Shown here: in pieces, positions 36,031 through 44,371 of the stretch
How the letters are laid out: each line of letters begins with the position of its first letter
Numbering within the stretch: position 1 is the first letter of the stretch
Assembly (NCBI RefSeq): GCF_009760405.1
Contig: NZ_WRPP01000001.1
Location: 1,736,001-1,800,000 of the forward strand
Direction of reading: 5' to 3'
Length of the DNA stretch: 64,000 nt
Source of the DNA: Nocardia terrae
GTDB taxonomy: Bacteria > Actinomycetota > Actinomycetes > Mycobacteriales > Mycobacteriaceae
Notes under the pieces: generated by a model
Seen by the model: the letters and a program-made list of their open reading frames with translations, nothing else
Told to the model about the DNA's origin: nothing
Database searches by the model: none
Position numbers and translations under genes: made by a program

Positions 36031-36716
36031 CCGATCGCTCGTTCGTCCGCTGTGACGAGCGAGGGTTCCCCCGCCTGCGGGCTGCGGCGGCGGACCCACA
36101 GCCAGGTGAGCGCGAGCATGACCACCAGCGCGGGTTTGCCGAGCACCAGGGCGACGGTGCCCAGCGCCACGACCTTGTTCGCGACATACAGCGGCACCAT
36201 GATCACCAGATGCGCGGCCCAGAACACCAGCCAGGCCGATGACACCTTGCGGTGCAACCTGATCCGAGCCTCGAACTCGTGCTCACGACCCCGCTCCAGG
36301 CCGAGTTTCCGACACGCCCAATGACTGAGCGGGCGACCGGTGAGCAGCGTGATCGCGAAAGCGAGAGTGCATACCGCGCAGATGAGCAGATCGGGCAGAT
36401 AGAAGCCCCGTCCCTCCCCGGTGATGCCGACGAACAGGGAGAACACCACGACCGTTGCCAGCGAGGCCGACACGACCTTGACCGAATCGCCCTTCAGCAA
36501 CCGGTACAGCGAGATCAGCCCGGCGACCCCGAGCGCGACCAGCACACCGATCTTGGCGTTCACCGTGGCGTACCCGAGCAGGAAGCCGATCGCGGGTGCC
36601 GCGCCGTCGAGAAGGTGCGCCGGCCCGCCCAGCGCCCGGAACTTTCCCCACATCTCGGCCGCCGTGGACCGCTGCCGTTCGGATTCGTGCATTGCCACCC
36701 CAGTCACCAGAGTCAT
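36027..36716 (-). CDS. DUF3159 family membrane protein
   Basis: A 229-residue polytopic membrane protein resembling the actinobacterial DUF3159 family (about five to six helices, with the region FLLGYATVNAKIGVLVALGV and a C-terminal WLWVRRRS). ATG at 36716 is preferred over 36746 because GGGAG stands six bases before it. A 6-bp inverted repeat (36715-36733) covers this start and its ribosome-binding site, so binding there could block translation or transcription. It is the first gene of the unit DUF3159-DUF202-DUF202-alkylsulfatase, all coupled by overlaps or short gaps. Confidence 0.78.
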   Translation of the reverse strand: MTLVTGVAMHESERQRSTAAEMWGKFRALGGPAHLLDGAAPAIGFLLGYATVNAKIGVLVALGVAGLISLYRLLKGDSVKVVSASLATVVVFSLFVGITGEGRGFYLPDLLICAVCTLAFAITLLTGRPLSHWACRKLGLERGREHEFEARIRLHRKVSSAWLVFWAAHLVIMVPLYVANKVVALGTVALVLGKPALVVMLALTWLWVRRRSPQAGEPSLVTADERAIG

Positions 36717-36733
36717 AGCTATCTCCCAGCTAT
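36715..36733. promoter_or_regulatory. Inverted repeat over the DUF3159 start
   Basis: ATAGCT-ATCTCCC-AGCTAT has perfect 6-bp arms. It overlaps the Shine-Dalgarno and the first bases of the ATG. It is a candidate operator or RNA hairpin controlling the alkylsulfatase operon. Confidence 0.4.
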
Positions 36734-36789
36734 TAGAGGCTGTCATGGATTGAGTCGCGGATGTGGACGACTCGCGATATCGATTCGAT

Positions 36790-36900
36790 CTACATCGAGC
36801 CCCAGGACTGCAGCAGGTAGGTGGTATTCGCTGCCAGCTGGGTGACCGTGGCGGCCAAGTCCAGGGTGGCGGAGCCGAGGTTGATGATCGGGAAATTCAT
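36790..36900 (-). CDS. Small 36-residue hydrophobic protein
   Basis: A short gene starting with ATG at 36898-36900 and ending with TAG at 36790. It encodes MNFPIINLGSATLDLAATVT, then a second half with LAANTTYLLQSWGSM. GGAAGG stands about nine bases upstream, and a near-perfect 9-bp-armed inverted repeat (36925-36945) sits just ahead as a likely promoter operator. The composition (no Arg, Lys or Cys, mostly small and hydrophobic) is unlike shadow frames in this G+C-rich DNA. I do not recognise the family; a membrane-associated peptide is possible. Confidence 0.5.
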   Translation of the reverse strand: MNFPIINLGSATLDLAATVTQLAANTTYLLQSWGSM

Positions 36901-36924
36901 GGTGGGTGCCTTCCGTCGAATCGC

Positions 36925-36945
36925 TATTGCAGTCTGACTGTAATA
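36925..36945. promoter_or_regulatory. TetR-like palindrome upstream of the 36-residue gene
   Basis: TATTGCAGT-CTG-ACTGTAATA: 9-bp arms with a single mismatch, ending 25 bases before the small gene's ATG. Spacing and symmetry are typical of TetR-type operators. It could also act on the GAP-family gene that starts at 37125 on the other strand. Confidence 0.45.
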
Positions 36946-37124
36946 AGCGGACCGGCTGCGGGCAATGCCTCTATGACTCGATCAACCCACCGCTTCATGC
37001 GTGATCTGGACCACCTCTTGCGGGCGTCGTTTGCGAACCACCCATCGAGATCGCAACTCCGCCCTGTCGGGTGGCCGACAATGGCAACAGCACTCGACCA
37101 GCTACTACATTCGGGAGGCATGCC

Positions 37125-37796
37125 ATGGGCGAGGCCGTTGGCCAATTTCTCAGTCACGCGGTCGGCGTCGCGATCAGCCCGCTCGCACTCGTCGCGGTGA
37201 TCGCGATCCTCACCGCGCCGCGTGGCCGCGCCAACGCACTCTGGTTCGCCCTCGGCTGGATGCTGGCCGTCGTGGCGGTCTTCGCGGCGCTGCTCGTGGT
37301 GGGCGCGCGTGCCGGTGCGCGCCACGACGGGCACCCCGGCGCCTGGGTGTCATGGTTTCGCCTCGTGTTGGGAGTCCTGCTGGCTCTCATGGCGTTACGC
37401 CAACTCCGTTTGGCGGCCGCCTCCGAGGAAGGCGCGCTGCCGCCACGCCTACGCAACCTCGAGCAGTTCACTCCCGCGAACTGCCTCACTCTGGGAATCG
37501 TGCTGGCACTGGCGAATCCGAAGAACGTCACCCAAATCGCCACCGGCGCAGTCGGCGTCGCCTCCGAGATCTCGCATACCGGCGGCCGCATCACCGCCGA
37601 AGCCATCTTCGTCGCCATCGCCTCCCTGGGCGTACTCATCCCACTACTGGTGCATTTCAGCGGCCACCCCGCCGCACACCAGACCCTGCAACGATGGAGA
37701 GACTGGACCGTCCGCAACCACTACGCCATCATGGCCGTCCTGTTCATCCTGCTGAGCGCCAAGACCCTCGGCGACGCCATCAGCGGCCTGCTCTGA
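37125..37796 (+). CDS. GAP-family (Sap/LysE-like) membrane protein
   Basis: A 223-residue membrane protein with about six helices. It starts MGEAVGQFLSHAVGVAISPL and has ANPKNVTQI in the middle, both typical of the actinobacterial GAP/Sap proteins linked to export of cell-wall glycolipids or small solutes (LysE superfamily fold). ATG at 37125 has GGGAGG eight bases upstream. It stands alone between the divergent small gene and repeat copy B. The substrate cannot be predicted from sequence. Confidence 0.8.
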   Translation: MGEAVGQFLSHAVGVAISPLALVAVIAILTAPRGRANALWFALGWMLAVVAVFAALLVVGARAGARHDGHPGAWVSWFRLVLGVLLALMALRQLRLAAASEEGALPPRLRNLEQFTPANCLTLGIVLALANPKNVTQIATGAVGVASEISHTGGRITAEAIFVAIASLGVLIPLLVHFSGHPAAHQTLQRWRDWTVRNHYAIMAVLFILLSAKTLGDAISGLL

Positions 37797-37944
37797 TCCG
37801 TCCCCAAATGGATTGCGCTGTGCTGCCGCAATCTAGGGGCCAGCTACGGGATTACTCACAGTCGCGATTCACCGATAGCCCCAGTGCTGAGTCCGAGATT
37901 AGGCGTGTTGGTCGTCGCTCCAGCCCCAAGGGGTCCGGAATGTC

Positions 37945-38510
37945 GGGATGTAGTGGGAACCGCAGTGCCACTTTGTGCACCATTTTGCGGCCCGAACGGT
38001 GGGAATCCAGGGGTTTCGGCCAGACATGATGTGAGGTCTCGGGATCGGTAAATCGCAGGTCAGAATAGGAGAACCCCCAAGATCGGCAGGTCAGGGGATG
38101 ATCTTGGGGGTTCTACGAGATGATGAAAAAGTGATGCGCTAGGACCAGGCATTTCGGCCGCTCGGTGGGCGATTTGTGGCTGTGAAGTGCCACTTTGGGT
38201 GCCACTTTGAGCTGGTTCGAGAGGGGGCCTCTACGGTTGAGTCCTTCTTCATCGGTGGATGGATGATGAAGGACTGACTGTTTCTGCTGGTCAGGGCGTT
38301 GTATGAGGTTTCGTTGGGCTGTGGAGTGCCATCTTGGTGTCATTTCTAATGGATCGGCGGTTCGAGGGTTCGGTGTTGCCGATAGACGTGCTCGTGTCCG
38401 CCTTCGAGTGAATCAGTGTGATTTCCTGCGCAAAGAACGGTCTTCGGTGTGACTGCGCTGAGGGCGGCTGCAGAACGGTCGATTCCTTCTTCATCATCTT
38501 GTGGATGAGG
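37945..38510 (+). repeat. Long intergenic repeat, copy B (att-like)
   Basis: Second copy of the repeat at 1806-2485. It keeps paired GTGCCA-type repeats (about 37962-37985), the 14-bp palindrome AGAACCCCCAAGAT / ATCTTGGGGGTTCT (38070-38083 and 38101-38114, 17-base loop), paired GTGCCACTTT repeats (about 38187-38210), the AGTCCTTC / GAAGGACT hairpin (38240-38247 and 38268-38275) and the conserved tail ending near 38510. The tRNA-like piece seen at the start of copies A and C is not recognisable here. Small insertions or deletions break the minus-strand frame that is open in copy A, while the palindromes are kept. The 37797-37944 stretch before it holds nothing recognisable. Confidence 0.75.
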
Positions 38511-38566
38511 TCAGGTGGTGGATCAAGCGGATACGGTAGGACGGTGCTCGTCGGCTAATCAGCTGT

Positions 38567-39763
38567 TCAGATGATTCCTTCGGCGCGCAGTGCGGACCGG
38601 GTTTCGGTGTTCAAGCCCAGCAGCTCCGCCAGGATGTCGTCGGTGCTGGATCCCAGTTCGGGGCCCAGGCTGCGGATGCGGCCGGGGGTGGCGCTCATGC
38701 GTGGTAGGGGTGCGGCCATGCTGATGCGGCCGTGGTCGGGGTCGTCGACATCGACGATGGTGCCGCGGGCGCGGTAGTGCGGGTCGGCGGCTATGTCGGC
38801 GATCGACATGAGTGGTGCGGCGGGGATGTCGTTGTCGCTCAGTAGTTTTGCCGCCTCATCCGCGGTCCGCCCGGCGGTCCACTCCGCTACCAGCGCATAG
38901 AGTTGCCGCTGATTCTGGATACGGGCCGCCACCGTTGAGAAGCGCTCGTCCTCGCACAGTTCGGGCCTGCCCATTACCGTGCACAAGCGCCGGAAGAGGG
39001 GTTCGGTTCCGGCGTGTACCGAGATGCGTCGACCGTCGGCGGTGTCGAAATCGCTGGCGGGAACGATGAACGGGTTGGTGTTGCCGGAGCGTTCGCGCAC
39101 CGCGCCGTTGGCGGAGTAGTTGAGCAGGGCGTTCTCCGAGGCTCGAAATCCGGCTTCGTACAAGGCCAGGTCGATCACCTGGCCCTGGCCGCCGTTGAGA
39201 TCGCGGTGGTACAGGGCGGTCATGGTGGCGAAGGCGGCGAGGTAGGCGCTCATGAAGTCGATGACCGAGTAGCCCGAACGCACCGGCGGCCGGTCGGGAT
39301 CACCGCTGACATAGGTCAATCCGGCGAAGGCGCTGGCGATCCGGTCGAAGGCGCCACGATCCCGATATGGGCCGGTCAGGCCGTAGCCGGTCAAGTAGAC
39401 CAGTACCGCACGCGGATTGAGCTGCTGCAGCGACTGCGGATCCATTCCCCATTTGTCCAGCGTGGGCGGACGGTAGTTGGTGATCACGACGTCGAAGTGC
39501 GGGATCATGCCGCGCAGCAGTTCCCGCCCGCGCTCGGTGCGCAGGTTCAGCGTGACCGAGCGTTTGTTGCGACCCTCCTGGGACCACTGCAGCGACCGGC
39601 CCCCGGGGTTGTCCGCACCGAGTCTGGTGAAGTCGCCGCGGCCGGGTTCCTCCACCTTGACCACGTCGGCGCCGAAGTCGCCGAGCAGGGTGGCGGTGAC
39701 CGGTGCGGCGAGCACGGTGGAGACATCCAGGACGCGAATGCCGTGCAGTGCCTGCTCTGTCAT
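38567..39763 (-). CDS. CaiB/BaiF family (class III) CoA-transferase
   Basis: A 398-residue type III CoA-transferase. Typical opening GIRVLDVSTVLAAPVTATLLGD; the VKVEEPGRGD loop near residues 36-45; the catalytic aspartate expected near residue 168 (VIDFMSAYLAAF). Such enzymes move CoA between carboxylic acids in degradation of carnitine, bile acids or aromatic acids. It lies downstream of a TetR gene on the same strand, and a candidate TetR operator (39809-39839) sits about 46 bases before its start. A matching site is found at the amidase gene 15 kb away. Confidence 0.9.
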   Translation of the reverse strand: MTEQALHGIRVLDVSTVLAAPVTATLLGDFGADVVKVEEPGRGDFTRLGADNPGGRSLQWSQEGRNKRSVTLNLRTERGRELLRGMIPHFDVVITNYRPPTLDKWGMDPQSLQQLNPRAVLVYLTGYGLTGPYRDRGAFDRIASAFAGLTYVSGDPDRPPVRSGYSVIDFMSAYLAAFATMTALYHRDLNGGQGQVIDLALYEAGFRASENALLNYSANGAVRERSGNTNPFIVPASDFDTADGRRISVHAGTEPLFRRLCTVMGRPELCEDERFSTVAARIQNQRQLYALVAEWTAGRTADEAAKLLSDNDIPAAPLMSIADIAADPHYRARGTIVDVDDPDHGRISMAAPLPRMSATPGRIRSLGPELGSSTDDILAELLGLNTETRSALRAEGII

Positions 39764-39808
39764 GTTGCCTACTTCCCGCGTGTTCTCGCCGGTCCGGGCC
39801 CGACTGAA

Positions 39809-39839
39809 GTAACTATCCGTTATTAACGAAACGTTAGTT
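39809..39839. promoter_or_regulatory. Candidate TetR operator before the CoA-transferase
   Basis: GTAACTATCCGTTATTAACG with a partly symmetric partner ending ACGTTAGTTT. It shares the core GTAACTATCCGTTA-TAA with sites at 40527-40547 and 55599-55620. The A+T-rich composition stands out from the surrounding DNA. Confidence 0.55.
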
Positions 39840-39888
39840 TAGTGGAGCGGGCGAGACAAGAGGCCAGCGGGGCACGGCCTTGCCAGGG

Positions 39889-40497
39889 TCAGTCGACAGG
39901 ACGCTGCAGGGCGGAGACCATCTGCTCGAATGCGGCTGTGGCGCGGGCGTCCAGCTCCGTCGCTGGAATGCCCAGATCGCGAGCGAAGGCTTCGCGGAAG
40001 ATGCTGTACCCCAGGTAGGTCGCTGCGGTCAGGGCATGCAAGGCTTCGCCGTCCGCGTCGGCGGGCAGGGTGCCGGCATCCAGGTCGCGGTCGAGCGCCG
40101 CCCGGGTTCGGGTGATCTCGGGGAATATGTGCAGTTCCTCGTCCCCGTCGAGGGCCAGCAGGGCCTCGAGCCGGGCCAGCTCCGGATTCTGCAGCGCCAG
40201 TTGCCACATGGCGATGCGGCGTTGGGTGAACGGCTGGTCCCAATGGCTGTCGGTGTCGCGATGGCGATCGATCAGATACGAGATCGCGGCCCGCACCAAT
40301 GCTCGCCGCGTCCCGAAATATTGATAGATCTGCCCATGATTGACCCCCGCTTCCTGCGCCACTTCGCGCAGCGTGATGCCCGACAGCACACCATCGCGTT
40401 CGAGCAGGCGCGATACCGCCTGGAAGAGTTCCCGCTCAGTTTCTTCCCGGGTGCCACGGGGGCGGCGACCCGACGTGGTCTTGGCCCGTTCACTCAT
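39889..40497 (-). CDS. TetR/AcrR-family regulator
   Basis: A 202-residue regulator. The helix-turn-helix GITLREVAQEAGVNHGQIYQ with YFGTRRALVRAAI lies at about residues 38-75, preceded by a basic tail (RRPRGTREETERELFQAVSR). The C-terminal ligand domain is standard length. A candidate operator (40527-40547) lies 30 bases upstream of its start, which suggests autoregulation. The same motif precedes the CoA-transferase downstream and the amidase at 55517, so these are its likely targets. Confidence 0.88.
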   Translation of the reverse strand: MSERAKTTSGRRPRGTREETERELFQAVSRLLERDGVLSGITLREVAQEAGVNHGQIYQYFGTRRALVRAAISYLIDRHRDTDSHWDQPFTQRRIAMWQLALQNPELARLEALLALDGDEELHIFPEITRTRAALDRDLDAGTLPADADGEALHALTAATYLGYSIFREAFARDLGIPATELDARATAAFEQMVSALQRPVD

Positions 40498-40526
40498 CGT
40501 TGCCTCCTCGATCCGCCATCGGTCCG

Positions 40527-40547
40527 ATACTAACTGTCCGTTAATAG
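40527..40547. promoter_or_regulatory. Candidate TetR operator before the TetR gene
   Basis: ATACTAACTGTCCGTTAATA, nearly the same core as 39809-39839 and 55599-55620. It lies 30 bases upstream of the TetR start codon. Confidence 0.55.
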
Positions 40548-40580
40548 GTCGGAGGCGCTCGACCTGGGCTGTTGCCGACC

Positions 40581-42566
40581 TCAGGGAACGCCGACGGCGG
40601 TGTTGTCCAGTGCGTGGACGGTGTGAGCGGCGGCGGTACGGACGTGGCCGTCCGCGTCGGACTTTCCGGGCGCGCTGGACGCGGTGACGAGTTGCGGGCG
40701 TGCCGCGCGGGCGCGCTCACCCAGATGGTCGAGGGCGTTGGCGGCCTGCAATCGGACCCAGCCGTCGGGGTGTGAGACCACGGTGTCACCAAGATGGGCC
40801 ACGGCCTGCAGGTCGCCGACGGTCCGGACGAGGGCTTCCGCGAGTGCGACTTTCACATGCGGTGACGGTTCGGCGTCGAAGGCTCGGCGCAGGTCGTCGA
40901 CCGCCGATACCGCGTCGGAGTCGAGCATGCAGCAGCCGGTCGCCGCCCAGTAACGCACGATCTCGTTGCCCGAAGCCAGCTTTCGCGCCAGTGCAGGGAG
41001 CGCGGCGGGGTCGCGGCGGATGGCGATGGCCGCCAAGTCCATGACCTCGCGCAGCGGGTAGGTCTCCGGATCCCGGCTCGCGGTATAGCCTTCGGCGGCT
41101 TCGCTTTCGGGGATGAAGCCGTCGTCGACTACGGCCAGCATGTGATCGTCCAGGGCCGCGCTCATCCGCCGCAGATCGGCCGTGTAGGCGGGATCGGTTG
41201 CGAGATTGTGGATTTCGTCGGGGTCGGCGAGGGTGTCGTAGAGCTCCTCGGCGGGTCGGGCCCGCCAGAACCGGTCGGTGACCTCGTCGAGGTGGCCGTC
41301 GTGGTGGAGTTGATCCCATTCGCGATATCCGGCCTGGAACCACATGAACTGCACGTGCAGGCCGTTGGGCAGATGGGGCAGGTAGTTGCGGATGTATCGG
41401 AAGCGTTCGTCTCGCGCGGTGCGGACCATGTCGTAGCGCTCGTCCATGCGATTGCGCATGGCGAACGCGTAATCCGCCGTCGCCCGGCGCGGACCGGCGA
41501 AGGCGGTGCCGTCCATCCACGCCGGTGCACCGACACCGGCCAGGTCGAGAATCGTCGGCGGCAAGGCGGTTCCGCTGCACACGGGCTCGTCGAGCACGGT
41601 GCCCGGCGGAGCAGGTGCGAGATGAGCGACATTGCGGCCGAAACGGGCGATCAACGGAATATGCAGGCCGCTGTCGTAGCAGAAGCGTTTGGAGCGCGGC
41701 AGCACGCCGGCGTGGTCGCTGTAGTAGAGCACGATCGTGTCGTCGGCGAGTCCCGCTTCGTCCAGTTCTCGTAGCCGGGAAGCCATTTCCTGATCCATCT
41801 GGTTGATCTGGTTCATGTATAGCGCGGCGTCCGAACGAGTGGTCGGGGTGTCGGGATAGTAGGGCGGAATGCGCACCTGGTCGGGTGTGGTGGGTCCGCC
41901 GACGATCGGCGTCAGGACCGCCGAGTGAACGGATTGCAGTTCCTGCAGATACGGAGTGGACACCTTGCCGTCGAGTTGGTCGAGCCCGGGCGCGTTGAGG
42001 AACACCGACATCTCGTGTGTGGTCATCGGATTGAAGATCGCGAAGAAGGGCGTGCCCGCAGGGCGATTGCGCCAGTGCGCCCGTCCCGAGGATTCGTCCC
42101 AGGTGGCGCCGACATCGAGGTCGGCGGTGTTGTAGTCCTCCTTGGCGTTGTTGGTGCAGTAGTAGCCCGCCTGCCGGAGCAGTCGCGGCCAGCCGGCGTG
42201 ATCGAGAAACGGCGGCAATGCTCCGGCGGCACGCATGTGATTGGCCGGGGCGCAGCTCTCCGGGGTGATTCCGGAGATCATCGCGAACCTCGACGGTGCG
42301 CACACGGGGGCAGCGGAAAAGGCGTTGCGCCACCGGACTCCCTGCGCGGCAAGCTGATCCAGGGTCGGGGTGTGCGCGATGCCGCCGTAGCAGCCGAGGT
42401 GCTGCGCGCCGCAATCCTCGCTCACCAGACACAGAATGTTCGGCCGCGGTCCGTCCTCGGCGCGGGCGAGCGCGGGTGCGAGGGCGGCCGCCGCGATGGC
42501 CGCCGCGCCGCCCAGAAAGGCACGGCGGGTGGGCACGGCGTCGGTGTGCCGGATGGGTGTGGTCAT
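40581..42566 (-). CDS. Tat-exported formylglycine sulfatase with C-terminal HEAT-like repeats
   Basis: A 661-residue type I sulfatase. The Tat signal TRRAFLGG is at residues 13-20, the metal-binding PNILCLVSEDCG at 42-53 and the activation motif CAPSR at 89-93, where Cys89 would be converted to formylglycine. The enzyme domain reaches about residue 500. The remaining 160 residues contain HEAT-like helical repeats (PHVKVALAEALVRTVGD, PDGWVRLQAANALDHLGE, HVRTAAAHTVHALD). ATG at 42566 keeps the Tat signal at the N-terminus; the frame open to 43061 is antisense to FGE coding. It follows its maturation enzyme FGE by 41 bases. Confidence 0.9.
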   Translation of the reverse strand: MTTPIRHTDAVPTRRAFLGGAAAIAAAALAPALARAEDGPRPNILCLVSEDCGAQHLGCYGGIAHTPTLDQLAAQGVRWRNAFSAAPVCAPSRFAMISGITPESCAPANHMRAAGALPPFLDHAGWPRLLRQAGYYCTNNAKEDYNTADLDVGATWDESSGRAHWRNRPAGTPFFAIFNPMTTHEMSVFLNAPGLDQLDGKVSTPYLQELQSVHSAVLTPIVGGPTTPDQVRIPPYYPDTPTTRSDAALYMNQINQMDQEMASRLRELDEAGLADDTIVLYYSDHAGVLPRSKRFCYDSGLHIPLIARFGRNVAHLAPAPPGTVLDEPVCSGTALPPTILDLAGVGAPAWMDGTAFAGPRRATADYAFAMRNRMDERYDMVRTARDERFRYIRNYLPHLPNGLHVQFMWFQAGYREWDQLHHDGHLDEVTDRFWRARPAEELYDTLADPDEIHNLATDPAYTADLRRMSAALDDHMLAVVDDGFIPESEAAEGYTASRDPETYPLREVMDLAAIAIRRDPAALPALARKLASGNEIVRYWAATGCCMLDSDAVSAVDDLRRAFDAEPSPHVKVALAEALVRTVGDLQAVAHLGDTVVSHPDGWVRLQAANALDHLGERARAARPQLVTASSAPGKSDADGHVRTAAAHTVHALDNTAVGVP

Positions 42567-42607
42567 GGCCGCGATGGCCCCTCTCGATCTGTCGGATGGC
42601 CCTGGGG

Positions 42608-43576
42608 TCAGCGCGCGACCCTGAATCCGGTATTGCCACTGCTGGATTCGGGCGAGTTCTGGATGCGGGCGGCGACCCGGTAGCGGTTGCAGTAACTGTC
42701 GTGACACATGTGCGACCCGCCGCGCAGCACCCGGCCGTCGCCGGTGGCCGGGCCGCGAGGGTTGGCGACGAGGTTGCGAGAGTGGTCGGTGCGCCAACGG
42801 TCGGCGCACCACTCCCACACGTTGCCGACCATGTTGAACAGCCCGAACGCATTGGGCTCGAACGCATTCACCGGTGCGGTGCCGCGGTACCCGTCGGCGG
42901 CGGTATTGCGGGTCGGGAAGGAGCCGCGAAAGATGTTGGCGCGAAACCGGGTTCCCGATTCGGGTTCGTCGCCCCACGGGTACCGGGCCTGTTCCGAGCC
43001 GCCACGGGCGGCGTACTCCCATTCGGCTTCGGTGGGCAGTCGCGCGCCCGCCCAGCCGCAATACGCCTGCGCGTCATGCCAGGACACGTGCACCACGGGA
43101 TGATTGCCGCGCTCGGTGAGGTCGCTGCCCGGTCCTTCCGGGGCCCGCCAGGTGGCCTCGGGGACCGCGCACCACCACGGGGTCGCGTCGGGGCGGCGCG
43201 CGTTGCGACGAAGCGCGGCGGGCAGGAATCCGGCGAATACATAGGACCAGCCATAGCGTTCGGCGTCGGTGTGGTACCCGGTCGCGGAAATGAACTGGGC
43301 GAACTGGTCATTGGTGACCGTGTGCGCCGCGAGCCCGAAGGGTGACACCCGCACCGGGCGCACCGGACCCTCGCCGTCGGCCGGATAGCTCTGCGAATCC
43401 TCACTGCCCATCAGAAACTCACCGCCGGGCAATGCGATCACGACCGGAGCCGGACCCGTCGCCTCTTGTGCGCGCGTGACCGCTGGGGTGAGCGCGACCT
43501 CGGAGCGAGCCGGTGCGCAGCAATTCGAGCGGGCACCCGGTCCCACGTCGGCGGGATTCGGGTCGGGCGATCGCAC
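42608..43576 (-). CDS. Formylglycine-generating enzyme (FGE), sulfatase activator
   Basis: A 322-residue FGE-sulfatase domain protein that oxidises the sulfatase cysteine to formylglycine. The active-site pair is visible in GGSHMCHDSYCNRYR, Cys291 and Cys296, both required for copper binding and catalysis in known FGEs. Other hallmarks are GGEFLMGSED, HPVVHVSWHDAQAYC, LPTEAEWEYAARGG and NVWEWCAD. The GTG start at 43576 has AGGAGGAAG upstream. It is encoded directly before the sulfatase it would activate and 28 bases after a DUF202 pair. A decayed second copy is at 57266-57858. Confidence 0.93.
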   Translation of the reverse strand: MRSPDPNPADVGPGARSNCCAPARSEVALTPAVTRAQEATGPAPVVIALPGGEFLMGSEDSQSYPADGEGPVRPVRVSPFGLAAHTVTNDQFAQFISATGYHTDAERYGWSYVFAGFLPAALRRNARRPDATPWWCAVPEATWRAPEGPGSDLTERGNHPVVHVSWHDAQAYCGWAGARLPTEAEWEYAARGGSEQARYPWGDEPESGTRFRANIFRGSFPTRNTAADGYRGTAPVNAFEPNAFGLFNMVGNVWEWCADRWRTDHSRNLVANPRGPATGDGRVLRGGSHMCHDSYCNRYRVAARIQNSPESSSGNTGFRVAR

Positions 43577-43604
43577 GGGTAGGTCTTCCTCCTGAATGCG
43601 GTTG

Positions 43605-43922
43605 TCACAGGCCGAGACCGAGCATGGCTGTGGCCGCTGCTGTGGACACCGCCGCTCCCATGATGGTGGTGAGTACGCCGATCTCTCGCGGCAGACGCGC
43701 CCGCAACTGGCGACCGCGCAGATGACAGCAGCCCGCGGTGACCGCCAAAGCTCCCGCCGCGGCGGCGGCGCCGACGGTCGACGCGACGTTCGAGGCGTTG
43801 ACCGCGGCGTGGGCGAGCACAGCGAACGCCAGTATCGACGAGAGCGTCGTGCGCCGCCACGCGAGGGCCGTGCGCTCGACAGCCAGGCCCGGATCCGCCC
43901 GCCATGGTGTAGGCGAGGTCAC
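43605..43922 (-). CDS. DUF202 membrane protein (second of second pair)
   Basis: A 105-residue DUF202 protein beginning close to LAVERTALAWRRTTLS, with about three membrane helices. It is the counterpart of the gene at 35369-35680. The GTG start overlaps the preceding DUF202 stop (GTGA), exactly as in the other pair. It is followed within 28 bases by FGE and then the sulfatase. Function unknown. Confidence 0.82.
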   Translation of the reverse strand: MTSPTPWRADPGLAVERTALAWRRTTLSSILAFAVLAHAAVNASNVASTVGAAAAAGALAVTAGCCHLRGRQLRARLPREIGVLTTIMGAAVSTAAATAMLGLGL

Positions 43923-44311
43923 GACACCACCACCGCGGTGCCCGCGGCCAACGCGACCACGGTGACACCCAGAGCCAGCAGCGGTGCCAGCGTCGAGTCG
44001 GGCAGGTGATCACCGCGACGCATGGCAGCCTCTACCCGCCTCCAGCGTTGATGCGCCACGCTCGCGAGCATGACCGCCAGACCCGCACAGCAGGCGGCGA
44101 TGGCCCGCCGGAAGCCCGGGGTGGAGAACTGCTCGGCGAGAGATTGCACCGCGACTCCTCCGGCCAGCAGTCCCAGCGCCGTGCGGATCCACGCCAGGAA
44201 GGTGCGTTCGTTGGCCAGGGTGAATCGGTAGTCGATCGGGGCCGTGGGCTCGGGGCCGTCCACGGGCACCGCGTCGAGTTCCGGCTTCGGACCGCGGATT
44301 TCGCTGTGCAC
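43919..44311 (-). CDS. DUF202 (YidH-like) membrane protein (first of second pair)
   Basis: A 130-residue DUF202 protein containing the block YRFTLANERTFLAWIRTALG shared word for word with the protein at 35677-36030, then LLAGGVAV and three membrane helices. The GTG start at 44311 is used; an acidic/proline-rich leader of about 25 residues precedes the conserved block. It lies 60 bases after the MFS transporter gene, and the whole minus-strand run 47033-40581 could be one transcription unit. Confidence 0.83.
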   Translation of the reverse strand: MHSEIRGPKPELDAVPVDGPEPTAPIDYRFTLANERTFLAWIRTALGLLAGGVAVQSLAEQFSTPGFRRAIAACCAGLAVMLASVAHQRWRRVEAAMRRGDHLPDSTLAPLLALGVTVVALAAGTAVVVS

Positions 44312-44371
44312 CTGGTGGATCCTCGTACTGTCGATGGAAGTTCAGTATCGGCGAATTGCTCGGGAGAGCCC

